Shown piece by piece: positions 42,403 through 51,059 of a stretch of DNA of 64,000 bases. Position 1 is the stretch's first letter, and every line of letters begins with the position of its first letter. Position numbers and translations under genes: made by a program. The notes beneath the pieces are model-generated. The model was given only the letters and a program-made list of their open reading frames with translations. It had not been told where the DNA came from and did not search any database. Source of the stretch: Nocardioides daeguensis (GTDB lineage: Bacteria > Actinomycetota > Actinomycetes > Propionibacteriales > Nocardioidaceae); contig NZ_JAHTKU010000002.1 of NCBI RefSeq assembly GCF_019192965.1, positions 58,233 to 122,232 on the forward strand, given 5' to 3'.

Positions 42403-44090
42403 CAGGCGTCGACCTCCTTGGCACCGGCGCCCGCGGCGACCGGCTCGTCGTACATCTCGATGGCGGCGATCTCCGGGTGGTGGAGGTCGAACGCCGGCGA
42501 CTCCGAGCGGATCCGCGGGATGGAGTTGAAGTTGTGGCGCGGCGGCGGGCAACTCGTGGCCCACTCCAGCGACCGGCCCCAGCCCCACGGGTCGTCGGTG
42601 TTGACGAGCGGACCCCGGCGGGAGACGTAGACGTTGTAGAAGAACGGCAGCATCGAGGTCGCGAGGATGAACGCGCCGATCGTCGAGACCTGGTTGAGCG
42701 TGGTGAAGCCGTCGCTGGGCAGGTAGTCCGCGTAGCGGCGGGCCATGCCCTCCACACCCAGCCAGTGCTGGACCAGGAAGGTGGTGTGGAAGCCGACGAA
42801 CAGCAGCCAGAAGTGGATCTTGCCGAGGCGCTCGTCGAGCATCCGCCCGGTGAACTTGGGCCACCAGAAGTAGAAGCCGGCGAACATCGCGAAGACGACC
42901 GTGCCGAACACCGTGTAGTGGAAGTGCGCCACCACGAAGTAGGAGTCGGAGACGTGGAAGTCGAGCGGCGGGCTCGCCAGGATGACACCGGTCAGACCAC
43001 CGAAGAGGAAGGTCGTCAGGAAGCCGATCGACCAGAGCATGGGCGTGTCCATGCGGATCGATCCGCCCCACATGGTGCCGATCCAGTTGAAGAACTTCAC
43101 GCCCGTCGGTACGGCGATCAAGAAGGTCATGCCGGAGAAGAACGGCAGGTTGACCGCCCCTGTGACGAACATGTGGTGGGCCCACACCGCCACCGAGAGG
43201 ATCGCGATGCCGAGCGTCGCACCGACCAGGCCGATGTAGCCGAAGATCGGCTTGCGGCTGAAGACCGGGAGGATCTCGGAGACGATGCCGAAGAACGGCA
43301 GCGCGATGATGTAGACCTCGGGGTGCCCGAAGAACCAGAACAGGTGCTGCCACAGGATCGGGCCGCCGTGGGAGCTGTCGAAGACGTGGGCCCCGAGCTG
43401 ACGGTCGGCCTCGAGGGACAGCAGCGCGCCGGCGAGGATCGGGAACGCGATGAGCACCAGGATCGAGGTGATCAGCACCGTCCAGGTGAAGATCGACATC
43501 CGGAACATGGTCATGCCGGGGGCACGCATGCAGATGATGGTCGTGATGAAGTTGACCGCGCCGAGGATGGTGCCGAGACCACCCATCCACAGGCCCATGA
43601 TCCACAGGTCGCCGCCGACGCCGGGGCTGTTGACCGAGTCCGAGAGCGGAGCGTAGGCGAACCAGCCGAACGACGCGGCGCCCTGCGGCGTGAGGAACCC
43701 GGCCGCCGCGATCAGGCCGCCGAACAGGTACAGCCAGTAGCTGAACATGTTCAGGCGCGGGAACGCGACGTCTGGCGCACCGATCTGCAGCGGCATGATC
43801 GCGTTGCCGAACCCGAAGAACAGCGGCGTCGCGAACAGCAGCAGCATCACCGTGCCGTGCATGGTGAAGAGCTGGTTGTAGAGCTCCTCGTTGACGAGCT
43901 GGCTGCCCGGGTAGGCGAGCTCGGAACGGATCAGGAGCGCCATGAGGCCGCCGGCCATGAACCAGGCGAGCGCCGTGAAGAAGTACAGGTTGCCGATCAG
44001 CTTGTGGTCGGTCGTGGTCAGTGCGCGGACGATCTGCTGGCCGAGCGGCTTGCGCTGGCTGAGGTCCGCGGAACGCGCGAGAGTGGTCAC
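42402..44090 (-). CDS. ctaD: Cytochrome c oxidase subunit I
   Basis: The 562-aa heme-copper oxidase core subunit of aa3 type (A family) reduces O2 to water and pumps protons. Twelve helices are present. The heme a ligand region [12 protein letters not shown], the CuB His with cross-linked Tyr in [13 protein letters not shown] (the A-family K-channel motif), AHHMF, and heme ligands in [18 protein letters not shown] are all present. The D-channel residues ([20 protein letters not shown]) are as in other actinobacteria. GTG 44090 overlaps the ctaC stop by GTGA. Confidence 0.97.
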   Translation of the reverse strand: MTTLARSADLSQRKPLGQQIVRALTTTDHKLIGNLYFFTALAWFMAGGLMALLIRSELAYPGSQLVNEELYNQLFTMHGTVMLLLFATPLFFGFGNAIMPLQIGAPDVAFPRLNMFSYWLYLFGGLIAAAGFLTPQGAASFGWFAYAPLSDSVNSPGVGGDLWIMGLWMGGLGTILGAVNFITTIICMRAPGMTMFRMSIFTWTVLITSILVLIAFPILAGALLSLEADRQLGAHVFDSSHGGPILWQHLFWFFGHPEVYIIALPFFGIVSEILPVFSRKPIFGYIGLVGATLGIAILSVAVWAHHMFVTGAVNLPFFSGMTFLIAVPTGVKFFNWIGTMWGGSIRMDTPMLWSIGFLTTFLFGGLTGVILASPPLDFHVSDSYFVVAHFHYTVFGTVVFAMFAGFYFWWPKFTGRMLDERLGKIHFWLLFVGFHTTFLVQHWLGVEGMARRYADYLPSDGFTTLNQVSTIGAFILATSMLPFFYNVYVSRRGPLVNTDDPWGWGRSLEWATSCPPPRHNFNSIPRIRSESPAFDLHHPEIAAIEMYDEPVAAGAGAKEVDA

Positions 44091-44947
44091 TCGTGCTCTC
44101 CCTCGTCGTTGATGGGCTGCTTGGCGTACTTGCCGCCTTCGACGGGCTGCTCCGCGACGTTGTCGGGGTTCTTCGCCAGGTCGGCGAGGTAGGCCTCGTA
44201 GTCGGCCTCCGAGACGACCTTCACGTTGAAGAGCATCCGCGAGTGGTAGGCGCCGCACAGCTCGTAGCACTTGCCGGCGTACTTGCCGATCTCGGTGGGC
44301 GTCACCTGGTAGGAGTTCTCGTTGCCCGGCACGACGTCCATGCGCATCGCGAAGGCCGGGATGCCGAAGTTGTGGATCACGTCGGGGCTGCGGAGCTGGA
44401 ACTCGATCGTCTTGTCGACCGGGATCACCAGGTCCGGGATGTCCTCACCGGTGCCGGAGACGAAGACGTACTCGCCCTCGTACGGCTGGTTGAACGTCCA
44501 CTGCCACTTCTGGCCGACGACCGTGACGACGACGTCCGGGTTGTCATCGTGCTCGAGCGCGAGGTTCTGCACCCGCACGGTCTGCGAGAAGAACGCGATG
44601 ACCATGATGACCGGGAAGATCGTGTAGAAGATCTCGATCGGCAGGTTGTAGCGCGTCTGCACCGGGACCTCGTCGTCACTGCGACGACGGAACCACAGCG
44701 GGACACCGATGATCAGCGCCCAGGTGACGACACCCGTCACCAATGCGGCGATCCAGGCGCCCTGCCACAGGTGCAGGATGTGCTCGCCCTGCTTGGACGT
44801 GATCTCCGGCATGCCGAACCGTTCCCACTGGGTATCGGTCGAGCAGCCGGACAACGCCAGCGCGAGTACGACGAATCCGGCGAGCGGGGTCGCGCGACGG
44901 AAACGTCGCTGCGCTCCGCGCGTGCGCTCGGGGTGCCACCAGCCCAC
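44087..44947 (-). CDS. ctaC: Cytochrome c oxidase subunit II
   Basis: The 286-aa subunit carries CuA and accepts electrons from QcrC. The N-terminus is a lipoprotein signal (LALALSGC, lipobox LSGC). Two helices follow (about 57-85 and 103-122), then the cupredoxin domain with HNFGIPAF (CuA His) and [14 protein letters not shown] (two Cys, Glu backbone, His, Met), all CuA ligands present. The C-terminal 40 residues are charged. The start is GTG 44947 with AGGAAGG about 7 nt upstream. It is the first gene of the ctaC-D-F operon and is divergent from the cysteine desulfurase-like gene. Confidence 0.97.
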   Translation of the reverse strand: MGWWHPERTRGAQRRFRRATPLAGFVVLALALSGCSTDTQWERFGMPEITSKQGEHILHLWQGAWIAALVTGVVTWALIIGVPLWFRRRSDDEVPVQTRYNLPIEIFYTIFPVIMVIAFFSQTVRVQNLALEHDDNPDVVVTVVGQKWQWTFNQPYEGEYVFVSGTGEDIPDLVIPVDKTIEFQLRSPDVIHNFGIPAFAMRMDVVPGNENSYQVTPTEIGKYAGKCYELCGAYHSRMLFNVKVVSEADYEAYLADLAKNPDNVAEQPVEGGKYAKQPINDEGEHE

Positions 44948-45084
44948 GAACGAGCCTTCCTCTCGAGGGTCAGAACCACTACGAAGACTAGCGGAGTACG
45001 ACCCCGGCAGGGGCGGCGGGTGGGTCTTCCGGGACTCGTGGGTCCTCCGGTGAGCGTGGAACGAGCGTACGGACCCCGCTCAAC

Positions 45085-45090
45085 TATGGT
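45085..45090 (+). promoter_or_regulatory. -10 hexamer of the desulfurase-tusA operon (leaderless)
   Basis: TATGGT lies 6 nt before GTG 45097. Confidence 0.6.
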
Positions 45091-45096
45091 CGACGG

Positions 45097-46215
45097 GTGA
45101 GCAGCACCTCCGAGGTCTACCTCGACTCGGCCTCGTCGTCCCCGCTCCACCCGGCGGCCCGGGACACCCTGCTGGCCGCCCTCGACCGGGGGTACGGCGA
45201 CCCGCGGCGCCTGCATGCCGCCGGGCGCGACGCGCGGCTGCTCCTCGACAACGCACGGGCGGTCGTGGCGCAGTGCCTCGGCGCCCGGCCCGACGAGGTG
45301 GGCTTCGCCGCCTCCGGCACCGACGCCGTCCACCGGGGGCTGCTGGGCCTGACCGCCGCCACGGGCCGCGACGGGATCGTCCACGGCGCCGTCGAGCACT
45401 CCGCGGTGCTGCACGCCGCCGCGTGGCGTCCTTCCCCTGCCCACCGCCGCATCCCTGTCGACGCGCTCGGCCACGTCGACCTGGCCGCGATGGCCGCGGG
45501 AGCACGCGAGGCCGGGGTGGGCGCGGTGGCGCTCCAGGCCGCCAACCAGGAGGTCGGGACGGTGCAGCGCGTCGACGACCTCGACCTGCCGGCCGGCGTA
45601 CCCCTGCTCGTGGACGCGGCCGCCGCTGCCGGACACGCACCGCTTCCCCGACGCTGGGACGCGCTCACCGCGTCGGCGCACAAGTGGGGCGGGCCGGCCG
45701 GCGTCGGCGTGCTGGTGGTGCGCCGCGGCACCCGGTGGACCAACCCGTTCCCGGGCGATGACGGCCTGGACCAGTTGGGCGGGTTCCCGGACGTCCCGGC
45801 CGCGCTCGCCGCGGCCGCCGCGCTGCAGGCCGTCCTCGCGGAGCGGGAGGAGGTCGCGGCCCGGCAGCACGCGCTGGTCGACCGGATCCGGGCGGCCGCC
45901 GCGAACCTGCCCGACACCGAGGTCGTCGGCGACCCGGTGGCCCGGCTCCCCCACCTGGTGACCTTCTCGTGCCTCTACGTCGGCGGCGACGAGATCGTCT
46001 CGGCGCTCGCCCGCCGGGGATTCGGCGTCGCCAGCGGTTCGGCCTGCACCGCCTCCACCCTCGAGCCGAGCCACGTGCTGGCCGCGATGGGAGCACTCAC
46101 CCACGGCAACGTGCGGGTCTCGCTCGGCCGGGACACCACGGCCGAGGAGGTCGAGGCGTTCTGCGGCGCACTTGCCGACGAGGTCGGCCGGATCCGGGCG
46201 GAGGCGGGCCTGTGA
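45097..46215 (+). CDS. Cysteine desulfurase-like aminotransferase, class V
   Basis: The 372-aa PLP enzyme of the NifS/IscS family should remove sulfur from cysteine to form a persulfide. The opening VYLDSASSSPLHPAARDTLLAAL is the family start. EHSAVLHAA is at the cofactor-stacking His position, TASAHKWGGP gives the PLP-binding K196 and GSACTAS gives the catalytic C317. The gene is shorter than housekeeping IscS (about 400 aa). It is coupled to a TusA-type carrier by GTGA (46212-46215), so its persulfide is probably relayed there. No iscU is nearby. Confidence 0.88.
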   Translation: MSSTSEVYLDSASSSPLHPAARDTLLAALDRGYGDPRRLHAAGRDARLLLDNARAVVAQCLGARPDEVGFAASGTDAVHRGLLGLTAATGRDGIVHGAVEHSAVLHAAAWRPSPAHRRIPVDALGHVDLAAMAAGAREAGVGAVALQAANQEVGTVQRVDDLDLPAGVPLLVDAAAAAGHAPLPRRWDALTASAHKWGGPAGVGVLVVRRGTRWTNPFPGDDGLDQLGGFPDVPAALAAAAALQAVLAEREEVAARQHALVDRIRAAAANLPDTEVVGDPVARLPHLVTFSCLYVGGDEIVSALARRGFGVASGSACTASTLEPSHVLAAMGALTHGNVRVSLGRDTTAEEVEAFCGALADEVGRIRAEAGL

Positions 46216-46442
46216 GGACGACCGAGATCGACTGCCGCGACCTGCCCTGCCCGCGGCCGATCATCGAGCTGGCGAAGGCGCTGCCGTCGGTGGAGGTCGG
46301 CGACCAGCTCGCCGTCGTCGCCCACGACCCGGCGGCGCGGCACGACGTGCCGGCCTGGTGCCGGATGCGCGGGCAGGAGTACGTCGGAGAGGAGCGCGCC
46401 GCCGACGGCGCGCCCCGCTACGTGGTCCGACGAGTCAGCTGA
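46212..46442 (+). CDS. tusA: TusA-family sulfur carrier
   Basis: The 76-aa TusA/SirA-fold protein has the motif CPRP (C13-P-R-P16), where the Cys accepts sulfane sulfur. The usual partner segment PIIELAKALPSVEVGDQLAVVAHDPAARHDVPAWC follows, matching TusA length and strand order. GTG 46212 overlaps the desulfurase stop. It is the probable sulfur acceptor of the coupled desulfurase, serving tRNA thiolation, molybdopterin or other sulfur transfer; the final target is not shown. Its last 8 nt overlap the convergent kinase gene. Confidence 0.9.
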   Translation: MRTTEIDCRDLPCPRPIIELAKALPSVEVGDQLAVVAHDPAARHDVPAWCRMRGQEYVGEERAADGAPRYVVRRVS

Positions 46443-47430
46443 CCTCGAGGTGCTTGGCGACCTCGTCGGCCGCCTCGGCGCCGTACGAGTCGCGGATCCG
46501 GGCCACGAACTGCTCGTGGGTGAAGTCGTACTCCTGGGTGCCGACCGTCTCGACGACGTAGGCGGCGAGCACGCAGCCGACCTGGGCGGCCCGCTCGAGC
46601 GAGGTGCCCCACGTCAGAGCGGCCAGGAACCCGCCCCGGAACGCGTCGCCGACGCCGGTGGGCTCGAGTGCGGCGACGTCCTTGGCCGCCGGGACCTCGA
46701 ACGAGGTGCCGTCGCTGGAGGTGACCCGCACCCCGTCCTTACCGAGCGTGGTGACCTGCAGGCCCACCTTGGAGAGGACCTCCTCGGCGCTCCAGCCGGT
46801 CTTCTTCTCGATGACGTGCGACTCGTACTCGTTGGAGAACAGGATCGCGGCGCCGTCGATCAGGTCGCGGATCAGGTCGCCCTCGGCGAACGCGAGCTGC
46901 TGGGAGCAGTCGGCGATGAAGGCGTAGCCGCGCTGGCGGCACTCCTCGGTGTGCCGCTTCATGGCGTCGGGGTCGTCGGCGCCGATGAGGACGTAGGTCG
47001 GCTCGCCGACGCGCTCGACGATCGGGTGCAGCTCGATCTGGCTGGCCTCGCTCATCGCACCCGGGTAGAAGGACGCGAACTGGGCCATCGTGGTGTCGGT
47101 GGTGCACACGAAGCGGGCGGTGTGCTTGTTCTCCGAGATGTGCACGGAGTCGCAGTCGACGCCGTGGCGCTCGAGCCACGAGCGGTAGTCGGCGAAGTCC
47201 TCGCCCGCGGCGCCGACGAGCACCGGGCGCAGACCGAGCCGGGCCAGGCCGAAGCACATGTTGGGGGCCACGCCGCCGCGGCGGATCTCGAGGTCGTTGA
47301 CCAGGAAGGAGACCGACAGCTTGTCGAGCTGCTCGACGACCAGCGAGTCGGCGAACCTGCCGGCGAAGGTCATCAGGTGGTCGGTGGCGATCGAGCCGGC
47401 GATCAGGAGGGAGCCCGTGGGTGCAGTCAC
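46435..47430 (-). CDS. PfkB-family carbohydrate kinase (adenosine kinase-like)
   Basis: The 331-aa ribokinase-superfamily kinase opens with GSIATDHLMTFAGRF and contains the GGVAPNMCFGLARLG substrate loop (PfkB signature 1 region), the SNEYES segment, VTTLGKDGVRV, and the C-terminal signature EPTGVGDAFRGGFLAAL with the catalytic Asp in GVGDAF. The sequence matches the actinobacterial PfkB kinases annotated as adenosine kinases; fructose or other nucleoside/sugar substrates are possible. The start is GTG 47430 with TAACCT 8 nt upstream. Confidence 0.85.
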   Translation of the reverse strand: MTAPTGSLLIAGSIATDHLMTFAGRFADSLVVEQLDKLSVSFLVNDLEIRRGGVAPNMCFGLARLGLRPVLVGAAGEDFADYRSWLERHGVDCDSVHISENKHTARFVCTTDTTMAQFASFYPGAMSEASQIELHPIVERVGEPTYVLIGADDPDAMKRHTEECRQRGYAFIADCSQQLAFAEGDLIRDLIDGAAILFSNEYESHVIEKKTGWSAEEVLSKVGLQVTTLGKDGVRVTSSDGTSFEVPAAKDVAALEPTGVGDAFRGGFLAALTWGTSLERAAQVGCVLAAYVVETVGTQEYDFTHEQFVARIRDSYGAEAADEVAKHLEVS

Positions 47431-47438
47431 GATACGAA

Positions 47439-47444
47439 AGGTTA
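47439..47444 (-). promoter_or_regulatory. -10 hexamer of the PfkB kinase gene
   Basis: TAACCT on the minus strand, 8 nt before GTG 47430. Confidence 0.5.
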
Positions 47445-47500
47445 ACCCAGCGGTAGCCGTCGCGACGGCGTTCCCTCTGGGTCTACCCGAAAGTAACGCC

Positions 47501-47506
47501 TAGCGT
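47501..47506 (+). promoter_or_regulatory. -10 hexamer of the 70-aa gene (leaderless)
   Basis: TAGCGT lies 7 nt before ATG 47514. Confidence 0.5.
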
Positions 47507-47513
47507 CGAGGAC

Positions 47514-47726
47514 ATGCCGCCGTACGAAGAGATCGCTGCCCCCGCCGACCTGATCGCCGACTGCCAGGCGGTGAGCCGCCGCCTCCAGGACGCCGCCGTC
47601 AAGGCCACCCGTCCTGCCCCCAGCATCCACTTCGACGAGCGCCCCCGCGAGGTGGCCAAGCGCGACATCCAGATCTCCGAGGCCGCCCAGCGCCTCGCGA
47701 ACGCGCTGCACCTCCACCTCGACTGA
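47514..47726 (+). CDS. Small conserved protein, 70 aa, unknown
   Basis: The 70-aa soluble protein is mostly helical (LIADCQAVSRRLQDAAVKAT, REVAKRDIQISEAAQRLANALHLHLD). It has one Cys, and no membrane segment or signal. Function is not recognised. The evidence that it is real is codon-periodic, GC3-rich composition, a -10 hexamer 7 nt upstream and a stop just before the large palindrome. A small ribosome- or complex-associated protein is possible but not shown. Confidence 0.55.
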   Translation: MPPYEEIAAPADLIADCQAVSRRLQDAAVKATRPAPSIHFDERPREVAKRDIQISEAAQRLANALHLHLD

Positions 47727-47728
47727 AC

Positions 47729-47823
47729 GTTGAGTTGCCACTTTCTCGCGCTTGAAATGCCAGAACCGCACGGGTGACCCGTGCGGTTCTGGCATCTCAA
47801 CGGTGAGAAAGTGGCAACTCAAC
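47729..47823 (+). repeat. 95-bp double-stem palindrome (possible mobile palindromic element)
   Basis: The outer arms 47729-47747 and 47805-47823 are perfect 19-bp inverted copies (GTTGAGTTGCCACTTTCTC and its complement). The inner arms 47757-47775 and 47777-47795 are a second perfect 19-bp pair (ATGCCAGAACCGCACGGGT). They are separated by 9-nt internal segments on each side that are only partly complementary. It is AT-richer than its surroundings and lies 2 nt after one stop and 3 nt before the convergent erpA stop. It could act as a bidirectional terminator and may be a transposable or REP-like palindrome. Confidence 0.85.
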
Positions 47824-47826
47824 CCG

Positions 47827-48243
47827 TCAGTGGAACGAGTCGCCGCAGGCGCAGGAACCCGTGGCGTTCGGGTTGTCGATCGTGAAGCCCTGCTTCTCGA
47901 TGGTGTCGACGAAGTCGATCACCGCACCGTTGAGGTAGGGCACGCTCATCCGGTCGACGACGACGGCCACGCCGTCGAAGTCGGTGACGACGTCACCGTC
48001 GAGGGTGCGCTCGTCGAAGAAGAGCTGGTAGCGCAGGCCCGAGCAGCCACCCGGCTGCACCGAGATCCGCAGGGAGAGGTCGTCGCGACCTTCCTGCTCG
48101 AGCAGGCTCTTCACCTTCGTGGCCGCCACCGGGCTCAGGTTGATCTGGTCCTCACGGCGGTCGAGGTCCACGGGGGCCGCAACCGTCGTGGTGGTGCCGG
48201 GGGCCTCGTGGCTGTGGCCGCCTCCGCAGCAGCTGTCGCTCAT
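47827..48243 (-). CDS. erpA: Iron-sulfur cluster carrier, HesB/IscA/ErpA family
   Basis: The 138-aa A-type carrier has the three conserved Cys: SVQPGGCSGLRYQLFF (first Cys) and the C-terminal SCACGDSFH. Central segments INLSPVAATKVKSLLEQEG and GVAVVVDRMSVPYLNGAVIDFVD are typical. The N-terminal extension MSDSCCGGGHSHEAPG is Cys/His rich, which is unusual and could bind metal. ATG 48243 is preferred because GGAG is 5-8 nt upstream and the longer frame has no site. It delivers Fe-S clusters to apo-enzymes, for example QcrA or NadA encoded nearby. It is convergent with the 70-aa gene. Confidence 0.93.
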   Translation of the reverse strand: MSDSCCGGGHSHEAPGTTTTVAAPVDLDRREDQINLSPVAATKVKSLLEQEGRDDLSLRISVQPGGCSGLRYQLFFDERTLDGDVVTDFDGVAVVVDRMSVPYLNGAVIDFVDTIEKQGFTIDNPNATGSCACGDSFH

Positions 48244-48333
48244 GCTCACTCCAGGTCTGTCAAGGCTGTCTAGCCGAAGGGTGTTCGACCACCCCAATGG
48301 TCGCACAGTCGTGGTTATTCCCCGCAAACCCGC

Positions 48334-49449
48334 TCAGGACCACACGAGGACCGGCTTGACCACGGTTCCCGCCCGCGAGTCGGCGACGGCGTCGGCGATC
48401 TTCTCGAAGGGGTACGTCGTCACGAGGCGGTCGACGTCGAACCTCCCCGCCGCCCGCAGCGCGATCAGCTCGGGGATGGTGACCAGCGGGTCGGCCTCCC
48501 CCTCGATCGAGGAGCGGATGATCTTGCCGGACTGGAGCAGGTCGATCGCGTCGATCGTGTACTCCGGCGCGCCCAGGCCCAGTGCGACCAGCACACCGCG
48601 GGGCCGCAGCGAGCGTTGCGCCTGCAGCACGACGGCCGGGATGGCGGTCGTGTCGACGGCGTACGTCGCCCCGCCGCCGGTCAGCTCGCGGACCCGGTCC
48701 TCGACGGGCGCCGCACCCTCCTCGGTCGGGTCGAGCGCGGTCGCCCCGTAGCCCTCGGCCACCTCGCGCCGGGAGGCGACCGGGTCGACGGCGACCACGC
48801 TCTCCACGCCGGCGCCCCGGGCGGCGGCGACGGCGGCGAGGCCGACCGCGCCGGCGCCGTACACGACGATGCTGTCGCCGGGCGCGGGGTCGAGGACATT
48901 GAGCACCGTGCCGGCCCCGGTCTGGAAGCCGCAGGCGAAGGGCGCCAGCCGGGTCAGGTCGAGGGACTTGTCGACGACGACGCAGTTGTCGGCGTACGCG
49001 AGCGCGTGGCGGGCCAGGCTGGACTGGCCGAAGAAGCTGCCGAAGACCGTCTGGCTGTGCCCGTCGGCGAGGGCCCGCCTCATCGTGGTCGAGCCGTCGG
49101 CGCGCATGCCCATGTAGTTGAGCAGCAGGGACTGCTCGCAGTACCCGACGTCGCCGGCGCGGCACGGGGCGCACTGCCGGCAGGAGCGGAAGCTCAGCAC
49201 GACATGGTCGCCGACCTCGATGCCGGCGACGGCGGCGCCGACCTTCTCGACCACACCGGTGCCCTCGTGACCGACCACCGTCGGCAGCATCTCCTGCGGC
49301 AACATGGTCGGGACCGTCAGGTCGGTGTGGCACAGGCCGGTCGCGACGATCCGGACCAGCACCTCGTCGTCACGGGGCTCGTCGAGCTCGACCTCGGCGG
49401 CGACGAAGTCGCCCCCGGGCTCCTCGACGAGGTAGGCAGTCGTCCTCAT
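48334..49449 (-). CDS. Zinc-dependent alcohol dehydrogenase (MDR)
   Basis: The 371-aa medium-chain dehydrogenase oxidises an alcohol with NAD or a tightly held cofactor. The catalytic zinc Cys is in ATGLCHTDLTV and the His in GHEGTGVVEKVG. The structural zinc loop is CRQCAPCRAGDVGYC, and the third catalytic ligand is in FACGFQTGAG. The Rossmann motif is VYGAGAVGLAAVAAARGAG. It matches the type III/aryl-alcohol (and NDMA-dependent-like) group of actinobacteria. It overlaps the DUF4334 gene by ATGA, so the two are one operon under the KstR-like operator at 49927. Confidence 0.9.
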   Translation of the reverse strand: MRTTAYLVEEPGGDFVAAEVELDEPRDDEVLVRIVATGLCHTDLTVPTMLPQEMLPTVVGHEGTGVVEKVGAAVAGIEVGDHVVLSFRSCRQCAPCRAGDVGYCEQSLLLNYMGMRADGSTTMRRALADGHSQTVFGSFFGQSSLARHALAYADNCVVVDKSLDLTRLAPFACGFQTGAGTVLNVLDPAPGDSIVVYGAGAVGLAAVAAARGAGVESVVAVDPVASRREVAEGYGATALDPTEEGAAPVEDRVRELTGGGATYAVDTTAIPAVVLQAQRSLRPRGVLVALGLGAPEYTIDAIDLLQSGKIIRSSIEGEADPLVTIPELIALRAAGRFDVDRLVTTYPFEKIADAVADSRAGTVVKPVLVWS

Positions 49450-49916
49450 GCGTCACGCTCCAGCCAGAAGTAGTAGAGGTCGTCGATGCCGAAGGTGGAC
49501 GCGAGCTTGCCGTTCATGATGCCCATGACGGTGTCGTCGTCGACCTTCTTGAAGTGGTCGAAGACGGGCAGCTTGTCGTAGACCATGGTCGCGGTGACCT
49601 CCCCGCGGAAGCCGACCGGCCACAGCGACGCCTCGCCGCCGCCACCGGCCGCGAGGTTGGAGTAGAGCTCGCCGTCCTCGCCCCGGCAGACCAGCGGGAC
49701 CGCCTCGAGCGGGCCCTCGAAGCGCTTGCCGTGCCAGCGCACCTTCTCCAGCACGGTGCTGACGACGTGCCCGGTGGCGAAGTCACCGCCCCGCCAGGCG
49801 CCGAGCATCTCCTCCACCTCCACGGTCGCGAGATCCGCCCAGAGGGCGTCGAGGTCGGCGGGATCCGCGTGCCCGGCGGTCCGCAGCGCGTCGAAGCGCG
49901 TCCTGATGTCCGTCAC
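49446..49916 (-). CDS. DUF4334 / GXWXG-domain protein
   Basis: The 156-aa protein has an N-terminal GXWXG-like domain (VEEMLGAWRGGDFATGHVVSTVLEKVRWHGKRFEG) and a C-terminal DUF4334 domain (ATMVYDKLPVFDHFKKVDDDTVMGIMNGKL, FYLWERDA-like YYFWLERDA). Proteins of this type are found beside alcohol dehydrogenases and lipid or sterol catabolic genes in actinobacteria; their biochemical role is unknown. The start is GTG 49916 with TAGATT 6 nt upstream. It is the first gene of the operon with the alcohol dehydrogenase. Confidence 0.85.
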   Translation of the reverse strand: MTDIRTRFDALRTAGHADPADLDALWADLATVEVEEMLGAWRGGDFATGHVVSTVLEKVRWHGKRFEGPLEAVPLVCRGEDGELYSNLAAGGGGEASLWPVGFRGEVTATMVYDKLPVFDHFKKVDDDTVMGIMNGKLASTFGIDDLYYFWLERDA

Positions 49917-49922
49917 CCGGGC

Positions 49923-49928
49923 AATCTA
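49923..49928 (-). promoter_or_regulatory. -10 hexamer of the DUF4334-dehydrogenase operon
   Basis: TAGATT on the minus strand, 6 nt before GTG 49916. It overlaps the operator by two bases. Confidence 0.6.
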
Positions 49929-49940
49929 GAACACGTTCCA
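49927..49940 (-). promoter_or_regulatory. KstR-like operator
   Basis: TGGAACGTGTTCTA fits the published KstR consensus TNNAACNNGTTNNA exactly. It overlaps the -10, so a bound TetR-family repressor would block the promoter. No TetR gene is in the window, so the regulator would act in trans. Confidence 0.55.
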
Positions 49941-49966
49941 GGTCCGAGGCGAGGGGGTCGGTCGGT

Positions 49967-51052
49967 TCAGCTCGACCAGGTGCGCGCCACCCGGGCGGCG
50001 AGCTCGGTCAGCGAGCCCGCCGGGTCGGCGAAGGCCCGCTGCTCCCCCACGGCGTCGACGAGCGAGTACGCCGCGTCCATGCCGAGCGCGCGCATCTCGC
50101 GGGAGCCGACCAGGACCTGGCCGGCGAGAGCCACGCACGGGCGCAACGCGTCGGCGGCGATCGCCGCGACGCCGGCCGGGACCTTGCCGGCCCGGCTGCT
50201 GAAGTCGAAGGCCCCCTCGCCGGTGATCACCAGGTCGGCGTCGCCGGCCTGCCGGACGAGGCCGACCGCCTCCGCGACCAGCTCGATCCCCGACACCCGG
50301 GTGCCGCCGAGCAGCATGAGGGCGAAGCCGAGGCCGCCGGCCGCGCCCGCGCCCGGCTCGAGCGCGGTCCTGCGGTCGGTCGCGGCCGCGAACCTGTCGA
50401 GGAAGCCGTCGAGCAGCACCTGGGTCTCCTCGTCGAGACCCTTCTGAGGACCGAACGTCTTGCTCGCCCCGAACAGGCCGGTGAGCGGGTTGTCGACGTC
50501 GGTCGCCGCGACGATCTCGACGCCGTCGACCAGGCCCCGGGGGATGCTGAGGTCGACCCGGGTCACGCCGTCGAGGAAGATCCCACCGACGTCGAGGGCG
50601 ACGTCGGCGTCGGCGCCGAGGGCGGCGAGCAGCCCGGCACCGCCGTCGTTGGTGCCGGACCCGCCGAGCCCGACGACCACCCGGCGTGCGCCGGCGTTGA
50701 CGGCTTCGAGGAGCAGCCGGCCGACCCCGACCGTCGTACCGAACTCGCCGAGCCGGCCGCCGGTGAGGTGGACCCCACACACCTGCGCGCTCTCGATGTA
50801 GACGGTGTCGCCGACCAGGAGGATCGTGGCCGGCACCTCGTGGCCCTGGGGCGCCTCCGCCACGACGGCCAGCAGCTCGCCGCCGAGGGTCGCGTGCAGC
50901 ACGTCGACGAAGCCGGGCCCGCCGTCCGACATGGGGGCGAGCACCACCTCGTCGTCCGGAGCGTGCCGGTGCCAGCCGGCCGCGATCGCCTCGGCCGCCT
51001 CGACCGCCGTCAGGGTGCCCGCGAACTTGTCGGGGGCGACCAGAATCCGCAT
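49967..51052 (-). CDS. Glycerate kinase
   Basis: The 361-aa GLYK family I kinase phosphorylates glycerate to 2- or 3-phosphoglycerate. It starts MRILVAPDKFAGTLTAVEAAEAIAAGW, the classic opening, and contains APMSDGGPGFVDVL, GLGGSGTNDGGAGLLAALG, PGAGAAGGLGFALMLLGG and ITGEGAFDFSSRAGKVPAGV. These are the glycerate kinase signatures with the catalytic Asp/Glu. ATG 51052 is preferred over ATG 51064 or 51061 because CATGAT lies 7 nt upstream and the protein then starts with MRILVAP as in the family. It stands alone. Confidence 0.93.
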   Translation of the reverse strand: MRILVAPDKFAGTLTAVEAAEAIAAGWHRHAPDDEVVLAPMSDGGPGFVDVLHATLGGELLAVVAEAPQGHEVPATILLVGDTVYIESAQVCGVHLTGGRLGEFGTTVGVGRLLLEAVNAGARRVVVGLGGSGTNDGGAGLLAALGADADVALDVGGIFLDGVTRVDLSIPRGLVDGVEIVAATDVDNPLTGLFGASKTFGPQKGLDEETQVLLDGFLDRFAAATDRRTALEPGAGAAGGLGFALMLLGGTRVSGIELVAEAVGLVRQAGDADLVITGEGAFDFSSRAGKVPAGVAAIAADALRPCVALAGQVLVGSREMRALGMDAAYSLVDAVGEQRAFADPAGSLTELAARVARTWSS

Positions 51053-51059
51053 GCGTCCC

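Noticed and set aside
47439..47506. Back-to-back operator between the PfkB kinase and the 70-aa gene
   Set aside because: Two -10 hexamers are present but no inverted repeat connects them.
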